Part shown: positions 36,959 through 44,315 of the stretch, one piece after another
Layout of the letters: every line of letters begins with the position of its first letter
Numbering within the stretch: position 1 is the stretch's first letter
NCBI RefSeq assembly: GCF_018603435.1
Contig: NZ_CP075682.1
Location: 4,464,001-4,528,000, forward strand
Length of the DNA: 64,000 nucleotides
Direction: 5' to 3'
Source: Chryseobacterium sp. ZHDP1
Lineage (GTDB): Bacteria; Bacteroidota; Bacteroidia; Flavobacteriales; Weeksellaceae
Notes under the pieces: model-generated
Seen by the model: only the letters and a program-made list of their open reading frames with translations
Told to the model about the DNA's origin: nothing
Databases searched by the model: none
Program-made: the position numbers and the translations under genes

Positions 36959-38656
36959 ATGTATAATAAAAATAGTTTGATAAGAGTAGCAGACCTGTAC
37001 ATTCGAGTTTCAACCGATGAACAGGCTGAAAGAGGATACTCTCAACGTGATCAAGCTGAGCGGTTGAGAGAATATTGTACGCGGATGGGACTAACGATTG
37101 GCCAGACAATTTTTGAGGATCATTCCGCAAAAAACTTTGAACGACCAGAATGGTCGAAATATTTTGATGGTCTAAAGAAAAGGAAAAAAGAGGCAAGGGA
37201 GGCAAGATTGTTATTGTTTACCAAATGGGATCGTTTCAGCAGGAATACCGGGGATGCTTATCAAATGATCAAGGAACTTGGTAGGCTATCAGTAGAGCCA
37301 CAAGCCATTGAACAGCCCCTGGATTTACGTGTTCCCGAGAATAGAATTGTTCTGGGAGTATATTTGTCCACACCTGAAGTCGAAAATCTTAGAAGGGCAA
37401 TTAATGTCTTTAATGGAATGAGAAGGGCAAGAAAGGAGGGAAGGATAATGGGATTGCCACCGTATGGATATATTAATAGGTGTACGGAAGATGGGACAAA
37501 ATATATAGGCGTAAAGTATCCAGAGGCTGAAAATATTATATGGGCCTTTAATGAAATTGTAAAGGGAAAATTACCTTCTGAGCATGTTCGGTTACTAATG
37601 AATAAAAGGGAGGGAAAAAACCTTACCAGGAATGCATTTATGGTAGCTGTAAGAAATCCTGTATATGTAGGTAAGGTATTTATTCCAGAACATGAGAATG
37701 AGGAAGCACACTTTGTAAAAGGTAAGCATTTGCCACTGATTGATGAAGAATTATTTTACCGTGTGCAGGACGTACTAGACGGGAAGAGCCGAAGATCAAA
37801 TGTAGAAGTTTCCAAAAACAAGGTTCTCAACAATGAAAGTTTTCCACTTCGAGGAGTACTGGTCTGTCCAAGATGTGGAAGCCATCTAACGGCAAGTCGG
37901 TCGAAAGGAAATACAAAATATTATAGCTATTATCACTGTAATTCTAAATGTGGATTTCGGCATAACTCGGAAGCTATAAATAATAGTTTTATCGATGAAT
38001 TGAAGCGATTTGACATTAAGGTAGGGATGAGGGAACAATTAGGTAAGATGTTGTTGAAGAACTATAAAAGATATTGCGGTTCAATCGATGATGAACGGAA
38101 GGAAATTGTAGAAGAAATAGAAAAGCTAAATCTTAAGCAGGCTAAGGCGCGTGATCTGTTTTTGACAGACAGACTTGATGAGGAAGATTATGCAGAAGTA
38201 AAAGTCGAATGTCGTAAAAAGTTAGAAGAGCTTGAAGAAACTTTAAAATCTTTAACTAGGGCATCCAAGGATAATGATATACCGGGTAAGCTGAAAAAGG
38301 CACTTGATGCTATTTCAGGAATCTCCGAAAGGTATAAAAATAGTGATATTGAGGATAAGCGAAAAATAGCGAGTTCGATTTATCATGGTAAATTAGAGTT
38401 TGATGGCAGAAATTTTCGAACTCCAATTTCAAATTCATTTTTACAGCTTATAAGCCTTACTAATAGTGGTTTAGAGGATAAAAAAAAAGGTCTTCAAGAT
38501 TTGAAAAATCTTAAAGACCAAGAGGTGAGCGCGAAAGGATTCGAACCTTTGACCGTCCCGATTACAATCGGGATGCTCTATCCGGCTGAACTCTCAATTA
38601 GCTTTTTAATTTTGGAACTGCTTTTCCATGATTTTATTTCCCTTTCTCTTTTATAA
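36959..38656 (+). CDS. Large serine recombinase (integrase), 3' end read through into a tRNA/GIY-YIG array
   Basis: A 565-aa large serine recombinase. The resolvase domain has YIRVSTDEQ (Ser18) and DRFSRNT. The recombinase domain follows (GLPPYGYINR, then AFMVAVRNPVYVGKVF), then a zinc ribbon (CPRCGSHLTAS, CNSKCGF) and a coiled-coil tail (about 340-450). From residue about 523 the frame crosses a terminator on the opposite strand and enters the array, adding about 43 residues (VSAKGFEPL...) that are translated from a tRNA-like copy and antisense GIY-YIG. The native end is probably before that. It is the likely integrase of the island to its left. Confidence 0.9.
   Translation: MYNKNSLIRVADLYIRVSTDEQAERGYSQRDQAERLREYCTRMGLTIGQTIFEDHSAKNFERPEWSKYFDGLKKRKKEAREARLLLFTKWDRFSRNTGDAYQMIKELGRLSVEPQAIEQPLDLRVPENRIVLGVYLSTPEVENLRRAINVFNGMRRARKEGRIMGLPPYGYINRCTEDGTKYIGVKYPEAENIIWAFNEIVKGKLPSEHVRLLMNKREGKNLTRNAFMVAVRNPVYVGKVFIPEHENEEAHFVKGKHLPLIDEELFYRVQDVLDGKSRRSNVEVSKNKVLNNESFPLRGVLVCPRCGSHLTASRSKGNTKYYSYYHCNSKCGFRHNSEAINNSFIDELKRFDIKVGMREQLGKMLLKNYKRYCGSIDDERKEIVEEIEKLNLKQAKARDLFLTDRLDEEDYAEVKVECRKKLEELEETLKSLTRASKDNDIPGKLKKALDAISGISERYKNSDIEDKRKIASSIYHGKLEFDGRNFRTPISNSFLQLISLTNSGLEDKKKGLQDLKNLKDQEVSAKGFEPLTVPITIGMLYPAELSISFLILELLFHDFISLSLL
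38481..38519 (-). terminator. Minus-strand terminator at island/array junction
   Basis: A long stem GGTCTT-C-AAGATTT paired with AAATCTT-A-AAGACC, followed on the minus strand by eight T. It would stop transcription coming leftward out of the array. It lies inside the read-through end of the recombinase gene. Confidence 0.75.
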
Positions 38657-38832
38657 GCTTCAATTTTAGAATCAAAATTTTCAGAATAAACAATCATCCG
38701 GTCTTTAGCTTTTGAAGTAAATCCTTTATGATCCGATAAATGTTTCCTTAATCTTTCCTGTAAAATTTCACAGGAATGTCCAACATAATATTTATGTAAA
38801 GATTTAGAAAAAAGAATATAGCAGTAGCACAT
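38578..38832 (-). CDS. GIY-YIG nuclease-like protein, copy 1
   Basis: An 84-aa protein of the small single-domain GIY-YIG type: CYILFSKSLHKYYVGHS (the GIY and YIG strands), then RLRKHL (the family Arg) and KREREIKSWKS (basic helix and Glu). The last codons (IESSAG, stop) run into the tRNA-like copy, so the gene end and tRNA D arm share DNA. Small GIY-YIG genes of this kind are common in Bacteroidota; natural substrate is unknown. Copy 2 differs at two visible residues (His-Lys to His-Arg, Arg to Trp). Confidence 0.85.
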   Translation of the reverse strand: MCYCYILFSKSLHKYYVGHSCEILQERLRKHLSDHKGFTSKAKDRMIVYSENFDSKIEAYKREREIKSWKSSSKIKKLIESSAG

Positions 38833-38931
38833 AAATTAATGTAAACAAAAAACCTCATAACTTTGTTATGAGGCTTAAGTGAGCGCGAAAGGATTCGAAC
38901 CTTTGACCGTCCCGATTACAATCGGGATGCT

Positions 38932-39186
38932 CTATCCGGCTGAACTCTCAATTAGCTTTTTAATTTTGGAACTGCTTTTCCATGATTTTATTTCCCTTTC
39001 TCTTTTATAAGCTTCAATTTTAGAATCAAAATTTTCAGAATAAACAATCATCCAGTCTTTAGCTTTTGAAGTAAATCCTCTATGATCCGATAAATGTTTC
39101 CTTAATCTTTCCTGTAAAATTTCACAGGAATGTCCAACATAATATTTATGTAAAGATTTAGAAAAAAGAATATAGCAGTAGCACAT
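38932..39186 (-). CDS. GIY-YIG nuclease-like protein, copy 2
   Basis: An intact 84-aa copy almost identical to copy 1, with DHRGFTSKAKDWM in place of DHKGFTSKAKDRM. ATG at 39186 lies 14 bases after the terminator that follows the complete tRNA-Arg, so the ORF sits directly downstream of the tRNA on the same strand. Codons for GIY (CYIL) and YIG (YYVG) are intact. Confidence 0.85.
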   Translation of the reverse strand: MCYCYILFSKSLHKYYVGHSCEILQERLRKHLSDHRGFTSKAKDWMIVYSENFDSKIEAYKREREIKSWKSSSKIKKLIESSAG

Positions 39187-39233
39187 AAATTAATGTAAAC
39201 AAAAAACCTCATAACTTTGTTATGAGGCTTAAG

Positions 39234-39307
39234 TGAGCGCGAAAGGATTCGAACCTTTGACCGTCTGCTTAGAAGGCAGATGCTCTATCCAGCTGAGCTA
39301 CGCACCC
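39234..39307 (-). tRNA. tRNA-Arg (TCT), copy 1
   Basis: Complete cloverleaf on the minus strand: acceptor GGGTGCG with CGCGCTC (two wobbles), D arm GCTC/GAGC, anticodon arm TCTGC-CTTCTAA-GCAGA (anticodon TCT), T arm AAAGG-TTCGAAT-CCTTT. The discriminator base is A. CCA is not encoded. A second copy lies at 42779-42852. Confidence 0.95.
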
Positions 39308-39315
39308 TAAAATTG

Positions 39316-39390
39316 TCGGGGCGGCAGGATTCGAACCTGCGACCTCCTGGTCCCAAACCAGGCGCGATGACCGGACTACGCTACGCCCCG
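39316..39390 (-). tRNA. tRNA-Pro (TGG), copy 1
   Basis: Cloverleaf on the minus strand with acceptor CGGGGCG/CGCCCCG, anticodon stem CCTGG/CCAGG with anticodon TGG, and T arm GCAGG-TTCGAAT-CCTGC. It lies 8 bases upstream (on the minus strand) of the first tRNA-Arg. The sequence is the same as in copy 2 at 42902-42976. Confidence 0.95.
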
Positions 39391-39436
39391 ATTGAGGTCA
39401 TCTTATTAACAAGAATTACCTTGTTTTTTGTGGTTG

Positions 39437-39444
39437 CAAATGTA
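39437..39444 (-). promoter_or_regulatory. Putative promoter -7 element for tRNA-Pro/tRNA-Arg copy 1
   Basis: TACATTTG on the minus strand matches the Bacteroidota -7 consensus TAnnTTTG, 47 bases upstream of tRNA-Pro. No good -33 TTG was found at the expected spacing. Confidence 0.4.
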
Positions 39445-39558
39445 TAAACTTTTTTTGAATTATGAAAGTAAAACTGAAATAATTTTTGGTTAATTTTTTT
39501 AATGCCGTTTTTCATTACCTTTACCTGTTTCAGAACCATTATTTTAGATAAAACTTAA

Positions 39559-39924
39559 ATGAAAAATAAAGTTTTCCTTTTTTTTCTTCTTTTGCTTGTG
39601 ATTTCATTTGTCTCTAATTTTTATATGGAGCAAAACCTCTGTAAAGCTTTTTCTACGATACAAGCTAAAAACATAAGAACTTTAGAACATCATTCCAATA
39701 AAAATTTCTATCAATACGGAATTGAAAATATAGGTGAAAATTTACAACAGGAATTGTTAGAAATAAAAATTGATGAATGCAGACTGAATGTCAGAAAAGA
39801 TTTATTTTACATATTTCAGGATAAAGTTGTTTATATCAGAAATGGTAAAAAATGCTTGATGATAATGGTTGGTTATCATTTTTCTGAATCTGTTTTTTAT
39901 ATCAAAGGATTTCAGAGCATCTAA
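39559..39924 (+). CDS. Hypothetical protein between the arrays, 121 aa
   Basis: A 121-aa protein with an N-terminal hydrophobic segment (VFLFFLLLLVISFVSNFYM) that is either a signal peptide or a membrane anchor, followed by a soluble part ending VYIRNGKKCLMIMVGYHFSE. I do not recognise it. It lies between the two tRNA-Arg copies with the next small gene. Confidence 0.6.
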   Translation: MKNKVFLFFLLLLVISFVSNFYMEQNLCKAFSTIQAKNIRTLEHHSNKNFYQYGIENIGENLQQELLEIKIDECRLNVRKDLFYIFQDKVVYIRNGKKCLMIMVGYHFSESVFYIKGFQSI

Positions 39925-39982
39925 ATTCATAACTCGGAGGAAAAAAATGCATGATCTGAGATTTAAAAAATAAGTTAAGTGG

Positions 39983-40366
39983 ATGACCATTAATAAGTTA
40001 CATATAATTGATTGGTATGACGATATTATCACATCAATAGTTTCGTTTGAAAAGGATGTATATTTATTTCATTGTATTCACAAAAACTTTAGGACTCATG
40101 AGAAAACGTATTATTGCGTGAAGATCGATGAAGAATCATTTTTACGAATTGAATCAATTGTGATAAATCTTAAGACCTTTAAGAAAAAAGAGTGGAAAAT
40201 TATCAATGAGATTTTTACAAGTAACAATAAAAAAGAGAATGCTTTTTTAGTAAAATCAATATCTTTATTAAGAGGTGGAAATATTGTTTTTCATGAATTA
40301 GAAGCTTCGGATTCCTTAATCAAAATTAATTTTCCATTTGATGTTTCTGTTCTGTATGACGTTTGA
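39983..40366 (+). CDS. Hypothetical protein between the arrays, 127 aa
   Basis: A 127-aa soluble protein (MTINKLHIIDWYDDIITSIV at the start) with no known motif. It follows the 121-aa gene by 58 bases and ends shortly before the terminator hairpin of the right array. Both genes could be cargo brought in with the duplicated tRNA pair. Confidence 0.6.
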   Translation: MTINKLHIIDWYDDIITSIVSFEKDVYLFHCIHKNFRTHEKTYYCVKIDEESFLRIESIVINLKTFKKKEWKIINEIFTSNNKKENAFLVKSISLLRGGNIVFHELEASDSLIKINFPFDVSVLYDV

Positions 40367-40443
40367 GTGATGTAGATTGGCAGTAACGCATAAAGACTAA
40401 CATAAACAAAAAACCTCATAACAAAAAGCTATGAGGTTTTTGT

Positions 40444-42778
40444 GAGCGCGAAAGGATTCGAACCTTTGACCGTCCCGATTATGATCGGGATGCTCTATCC
40501 GGCTGAACTCTCAATTAGTTTTTGAATTTTGAAAATGCTTTTCCATGATTTTATTCCCTTTCTCTTTTATAAGCTTCAATTTTAAAATCAAAATTTTCTG
40601 AATAAACAATCGTCCGGTTTTTAGCTTTTGAAGTAAATCCTCTATGATCCGATAAATGTTTCCTTAATCTTTCCTGTAAGATTTCGCAGGAGTGACATAA
40701 TATTCATTTAAAGATTTAGAAAAAAAGAATATAGCAGCAGCACAAAAACTAACATAAACAAAAAACCTCATAACAAAAAGCTATGAGGTTTCTGTGAGCG
40801 CGAAAGGATTCGAACCTTTGACCGTCCCGATTACAATCGGGATGCTCTATCCGGCTGAACTCTCAATTAGTTTTTGAATTTTGGAACTGCTTTTCCATGA
40901 TTTTATTCCCTTTCTCTTTTATAAGCTATAATTTTAAAATCAAAATTTTCTGAATAAACAATCGTCCGGTCTTTAGCTTTAGAAGTTGCACAAAAACTAA
41001 CATAAACAAAAAACCTCATAACAAAAAGCTATGAGGTTTCTGTGAGCGCGAAAGGATTCGAACCTTTGACCGTCCCGATTATGATCGGGATGCTCTATCC
41101 GGCTGAACTCTCAATTAGTTTTTGAATTTTGGAACTGCTTTTCCATGATTTTATTCCCTTTCTCTTTTATAAGCTTTATTTTTAGAATCAAAACTTTCTG
41201 AATAAACAATCGTTCGGACTTTAGCTTTAGAAGTTGCACAAAAACTAACATAAACAAAAAACCTCATAACAAAAAGCTATGAGGTTTCTGTGAGCGCGAA
41301 AGGATTCGAACCTTTGACCGTCCCGATTATGATCGGGATGCTCTATCCGGCTGAACTCTCAATTAGTTTTTGAATTTTGGAACTGCTTTTCCATGATTTT
41401 ATTCCCTTTCTCTTTTATAAGCTTTATTTTTAGAATCAAAACTTTCTGAATAAACAATCGTTCGGACTTTAGCTTTAGAAGTTGCACAAAAACTAACATA
41501 AACAAAAAACCTCATAACAAAAAGCTATGAGGTTTCTGTGAGCGCGAAAGGATTCGAACCTTTGACCGTCCCGATTATGATCGGGATGCTCTATCCGGCT
41601 GAACTCTCAATTAGTTTTTGAATTTTGGAACTGCTTTTCCATGATTTTATTCCCTTTCTCTTTTATAAGCTTTATTTTTAGAATCAAAACTTTCTGAATA
41701 AACAATCGTTCGGACTTTAGCTTTAGAAGTTGCACAAAAACTAACATAAACAAAAAACCTCATAACAAAAAGCTATGAGGTTTCTGTGAGCGCGAAAGGA
41801 TTCGAACCTTTGACCGTCCCGATTATGATCGGGATGCTCTATCCGGCTGAACTCTCAATTAGTTTTTGAATTTTGGAACTGCTTTTCCATGATTTTATTC
41901 CCTTTCTCTTTTATAAGCTTTATTTTTAGAATCAAAACTTTCTGAATAAACAATCGTTCGGACTTTAGCTTTAGAAGTTGCACAAAAACTAACATAAACA
42001 AAAAACCTCATAACAAAAAGCTATGAGGTTTCTGTGAGCGCGAAAGGATTCGAACCTTTGACCGTCCCGATTATGATCGGGATGCTCTATCCGGCTGAAC
42101 TCTCAATTAGTTTTTGAATTTTGGAACTGCTTTTCCATGATTTTATTCCCTTTCTCTTTTATAAGCTTTATTTTTAGAATCAAAACTTTCTGAATAAACA
42201 ATCGTTCGGACTTTAGCTTTAGAAGTTGCACAAAAACTAACATAAACAAAAAACCTCATAACAAAAAGCTATGAGGTTTCTGTGAGCGCGAAAGGATTCG
42301 AACCTTTGACCGTCCCGATTATGATCGGGATGCTCTATCCGGCTGAACTCTCAATTAGTTTTTGAATTTTGGAACTGCTTTTCCATGATTTTATTCCCTT
42401 TCTCTTTTATAAGCTTTATTTTTAGAATCAAAACTTTCTGAATAAACAATCGTTCGGACTTTAGCTTTAGAAGTTGCACAAAAACTAACATAAACAAAAA
42501 ACCTCATAACAAAAAGCTATGAGGTTTCTGTGAGCGCGAAAGGATTCGAACCTTTGACCGTCCCGATTATGATCGGGATGCTCTATCCGGCTGAACTCTC
42601 AATTAGTTTTTGAATTTTGGAACTGCTTTTCCATGATTTTATTCCCTTTCTCTTTTATAAGCTTTATTTTTAGAATCAAAACTTTCTGAATAAACAATCG
42701 TTCGGACTTTAGCTTTAGAAGTTGCACAAAAACTAACATAAACAAAAAACCTCATAACAAAAAGCTATGAGGTTTCTG
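40444..42778 (-). repeat. Right tRNA-Arg/GIY-YIG cassette array, nine units
   Basis: Unit starts (position of GAGCGCG) are 40444, 40796, 41044, 41292, 41540, 41788, 42036, 42284 and 42532, then the complete tRNA-Arg at 42780. The first unit is 352 bp and holds a degenerate full-length GIY-YIG copy. The other eight are 248 bp and share an internal deletion of about 104 bp in the GIY-YIG part. The unit at 40796 is a variant; the seven from 41044 to 42779 look identical base for base. Each unit carries the 5'-deficient tRNA-Arg copy and the hairpin CCTCATA/TATGAGG followed by T on the minus strand. Confidence 0.93.
40495..40748 (-). pseudogene. Degenerate GIY-YIG gene in the right array
   Basis: Aligning this unit to the intact copies shows the start ATG changed to TTG, a frameshift in the run of A/T after the first ten codons, and loss of bases at the YIG segment. 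The rest follows the intact gene, so this is a decayed copy. The eight following units keep only its 3' part (about 150 bases). Confidence 0.75.
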
Positions 42779-42852
42779 TGAGCGCGAAAGGATTCGAACC
42801 TTTGACCGTCTGCTTAGAAGGCAGATGCTCTATCCAGCTGAGCTACGCACCC
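42779..42852 (-). tRNA. tRNA-Arg (TCT), copy 2
   Basis: Identical in its 74 bases to copy 1: acceptor GGGTGCG/CGCGCTC, anticodon TCT. On the minus strand it is the last gene of the tRNA-Ser, Pro, Arg run, and the array of tRNA-like copies continues directly downstream of it. Confidence 0.95.
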
Positions 42853-42901
42853 ATTATAAAGTTGATTCCCGCTTAGTTAGTAAATAAACGCGTTAAAAAA
42901 G

Positions 42902-42976
42902 TCGGGGCGGCAGGATTCGAACCTGCGACCTCCTGGTCCCAAACCAGGCGCGATGACCGGACTACGCTACGCCCCG
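42902..42976 (-). tRNA. tRNA-Pro (TGG), copy 2
   Basis: Complete cloverleaf with anticodon TGG, same sequence as copy 1. The spacer to tRNA-Arg is 49 bases here but only 8 in the first locus, so the two pairs did not arise by a simple exact duplication of the whole interval. Confidence 0.95.
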
Positions 42977-42994
42977 AAAAGATATATAGAAAAG

Positions 42995-43079
42995 CGGAGG
43001 GTAAGGGATTCGAACCCTTGCGACACTTTCGCGTCGACAGTTTAGCAAACTGCTCCGTTAACCACTCCGGCAACCCTCC
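42995..43079 (-). tRNA. tRNA-Ser (GCT)
   Basis: Class II tRNA on the minus strand: acceptor GGAGGGT/ACCCTCC, anticodon arm CAGTTTGCTAAACTG (anticodon GCT), long variable arm (GTCGACGCGAAAGTGTCGC) and T arm AAGGG-TTCGAAT-CCCTT. It is first in the tRNA run. Confidence 0.95.
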
Positions 43080-43124
43080 TGTTTATCTTATTTTTTAATG
43101 ATCGTTGTTCCTTTATTGCGAGTG

Positions 43125-43155
43125 CAAATATAGAACAGATTTCTTTATTTACCAA
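43125..43155 (-). promoter_or_regulatory. Promoter of the tRNA-Ser/Pro/Arg run
   Basis: On the minus strand TTG (43153-43155) and TATATTTG (43125-43132) are separated by 20 bases, close to the Bacteroidota -33/-7 pattern. It lies about 45 bases upstream of tRNA-Ser. Confidence 0.6.
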
Positions 43156-43215
43156 ATATTTTTCAAGAAAAATTTGTGTATTTTTGAGGTAATAAACAAC
43201 AAAAAAAGTAAACAA

Positions 43216-44244
43216 ATGCGTAATACATTATATATCATCGGATTAAGTTCTTTGATTTTTTCCTGTACTTCTCAGCAAAATGCTAAAAAAAAACAGTACA
43301 TCCCGAGAACTCCCGCAGTACAGCCGAAAACTGCCACTCAGACTTCGGGTAATGATAAGCCAAAACCTAAAATTACTTCTGAACACGGAGTAGAATTTTT
43401 TACAACCAATATTGCAGATATTACTAAAAATGATAACACGGCAAGTTATGGTTCTATCGTTTCAGCAAAACCTGCAGGTTATAAAGTCGTGAAAACTTAT
43501 TTCCCTGCAATTGCACAGAATTTCAGACAACGATATTTAATTTTGCATTATACGGCTTTACCGGATGATAAATCCATTACCGTATTATCTCAACAGGCGG
43601 TAAGTGCACATTATTTGGTAAATAATACAGGAGATAATGAAATTTATCAGTTGGTAGATGAAAATAAACGTTCATATCACGCCGGAGTAAGCGCGTGGAG
43701 AGCCGATAAAAACCTTAATGATACTTCCATCGGAATTGAGATTGTAAATTCAGGATTCACTACAGACGCTGCAGGAAAGAGAACTTTTATGCCTTTTGAT
43801 GAAACTCAGGTAAAAAAAGTAGCCGCTTTGGTGAAAGATATTGTGGCGAGATATAATATTCCGGCAACCAATATTCTGGCACATTCAGATATTGCCCCTA
43901 CAAGAAAACAGGACCCGGGACCTTTATTTCCATGGAAAAAATTATACGACGAATACCAGATCGGAATGTGGTATGACGATGCCGTGAAGCAAAGTTTCTA
44001 CGATCTGGCGACATCTACGGATTTTCAGTCAAAATACAACGATCCGACGTTTATTTTTAATGTTCAGACGCAGCTGCAGAAATTCGGTTACGCATTGGAT
44101 CTGAGCGGTAAATGGGATGATGCCACCAAAAAAACAATAGAAGCATTTCAGTATCACTTCCGACCACAAAATTACGACGGAATAATGGACGCGGAAACCT
44201 TCTCCATATTGCAGGCTTTAAACGTAAAATATCCTACAAAATAA
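43216..44244 (+). CDS. N-acetylmuramoyl-L-alanine amidase lipoprotein
   Basis: A 342-aa lipoprotein when started at ATG 43216 (MRNTLYIIGLSSLIFSC, lipobox LIFSC); the longer frame upstream lacks a signal. The Amidase_2 domain has zinc ligands in LILHYTALPDD and AHSDIAPTRKQDPG, and YHAGVSAW and SIGIEIVNSG match the family. A C-terminal peptidoglycan-binding domain follows (VQTQLQKFGYALDLSGKWDD, AFQYHF, DAETFSILQAL). It should cleave the MurNAc-L-Ala bond in the periplasm, in cell-wall recycling or remodelling. Confidence 0.9.
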   Translation: MRNTLYIIGLSSLIFSCTSQQNAKKKQYIPRTPAVQPKTATQTSGNDKPKPKITSEHGVEFFTTNIADITKNDNTASYGSIVSAKPAGYKVVKTYFPAIAQNFRQRYLILHYTALPDDKSITVLSQQAVSAHYLVNNTGDNEIYQLVDENKRSYHAGVSAWRADKNLNDTSIGIEIVNSGFTTDAAGKRTFMPFDETQVKKVAALVKDIVARYNIPATNILAHSDIAPTRKQDPGPLFPWKKLYDEYQIGMWYDDAVKQSFYDLATSTDFQSKYNDPTFIFNVQTQLQKFGYALDLSGKWDDATKKTIEAFQYHFRPQNYDGIMDAETFSILQALNVKYPTK

Positions 44245-44253
44245 ATAAGGAAA

Positions 44254-44278
44254 GCGCATCGGTTTCGGTGCGTTTTTG
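44254..44278 (+). terminator. Terminator after the amidase gene
   Basis: Stem CGCATCG/CGGTGCG with a GTTT-type loop, followed by TTTTT. It separates the amidase gene from aspA. Confidence 0.7.
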
Positions 44279-44315
44279 CTATCTTTAAAGTCTCAAAATA
44301 ATTAAAAAATCTGTA

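Larger units (their letters stand above)
38527..39233 (-). repeat. Left tRNA-Arg/GIY-YIG cassette array, two 354-bp units
   Basis: Two units start at 38527 and 38881 (period 354), and a complete tRNA-Arg occupies the third position at 39235. On the minus strand each unit reads GIY-YIG ORF, tRNA-like copy, then a terminator. The tRNA-like copy (for example 38527-38591) keeps the T arm, variable loop, D arm and 3' acceptor strand CGCGCTC of tRNA-Arg(TCT). It has an anticodon arm with a palindromic CCCGATTGTAATCGGG giving an 8-base loop. The 5' acceptor strand is missing: its place is taken by the end of the GIY-YIG gene. Confidence 0.85.

Noticed and set aside
38527..38591. Functional extra tRNA (for example tRNA-Thr with anticodon TGT)
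   Set aside because: The 5' acceptor strand does not pair with the 3' strand and the anticodon loop has eight bases, so it should not be processed as a tRNA.
40444..42778. CRISPR array
   Set aside because: The repeat period is 248-352 bp with no short repeat/spacer alternation and no cas genes; units are tRNA-like copies plus a gene remnant.
42873..43073. 66-aa ORF on the minus strand
   Set aside because: It is translation of the tRNA-Pro and tRNA-Ser genes; the peptide is a typical artefact of tRNA reading.
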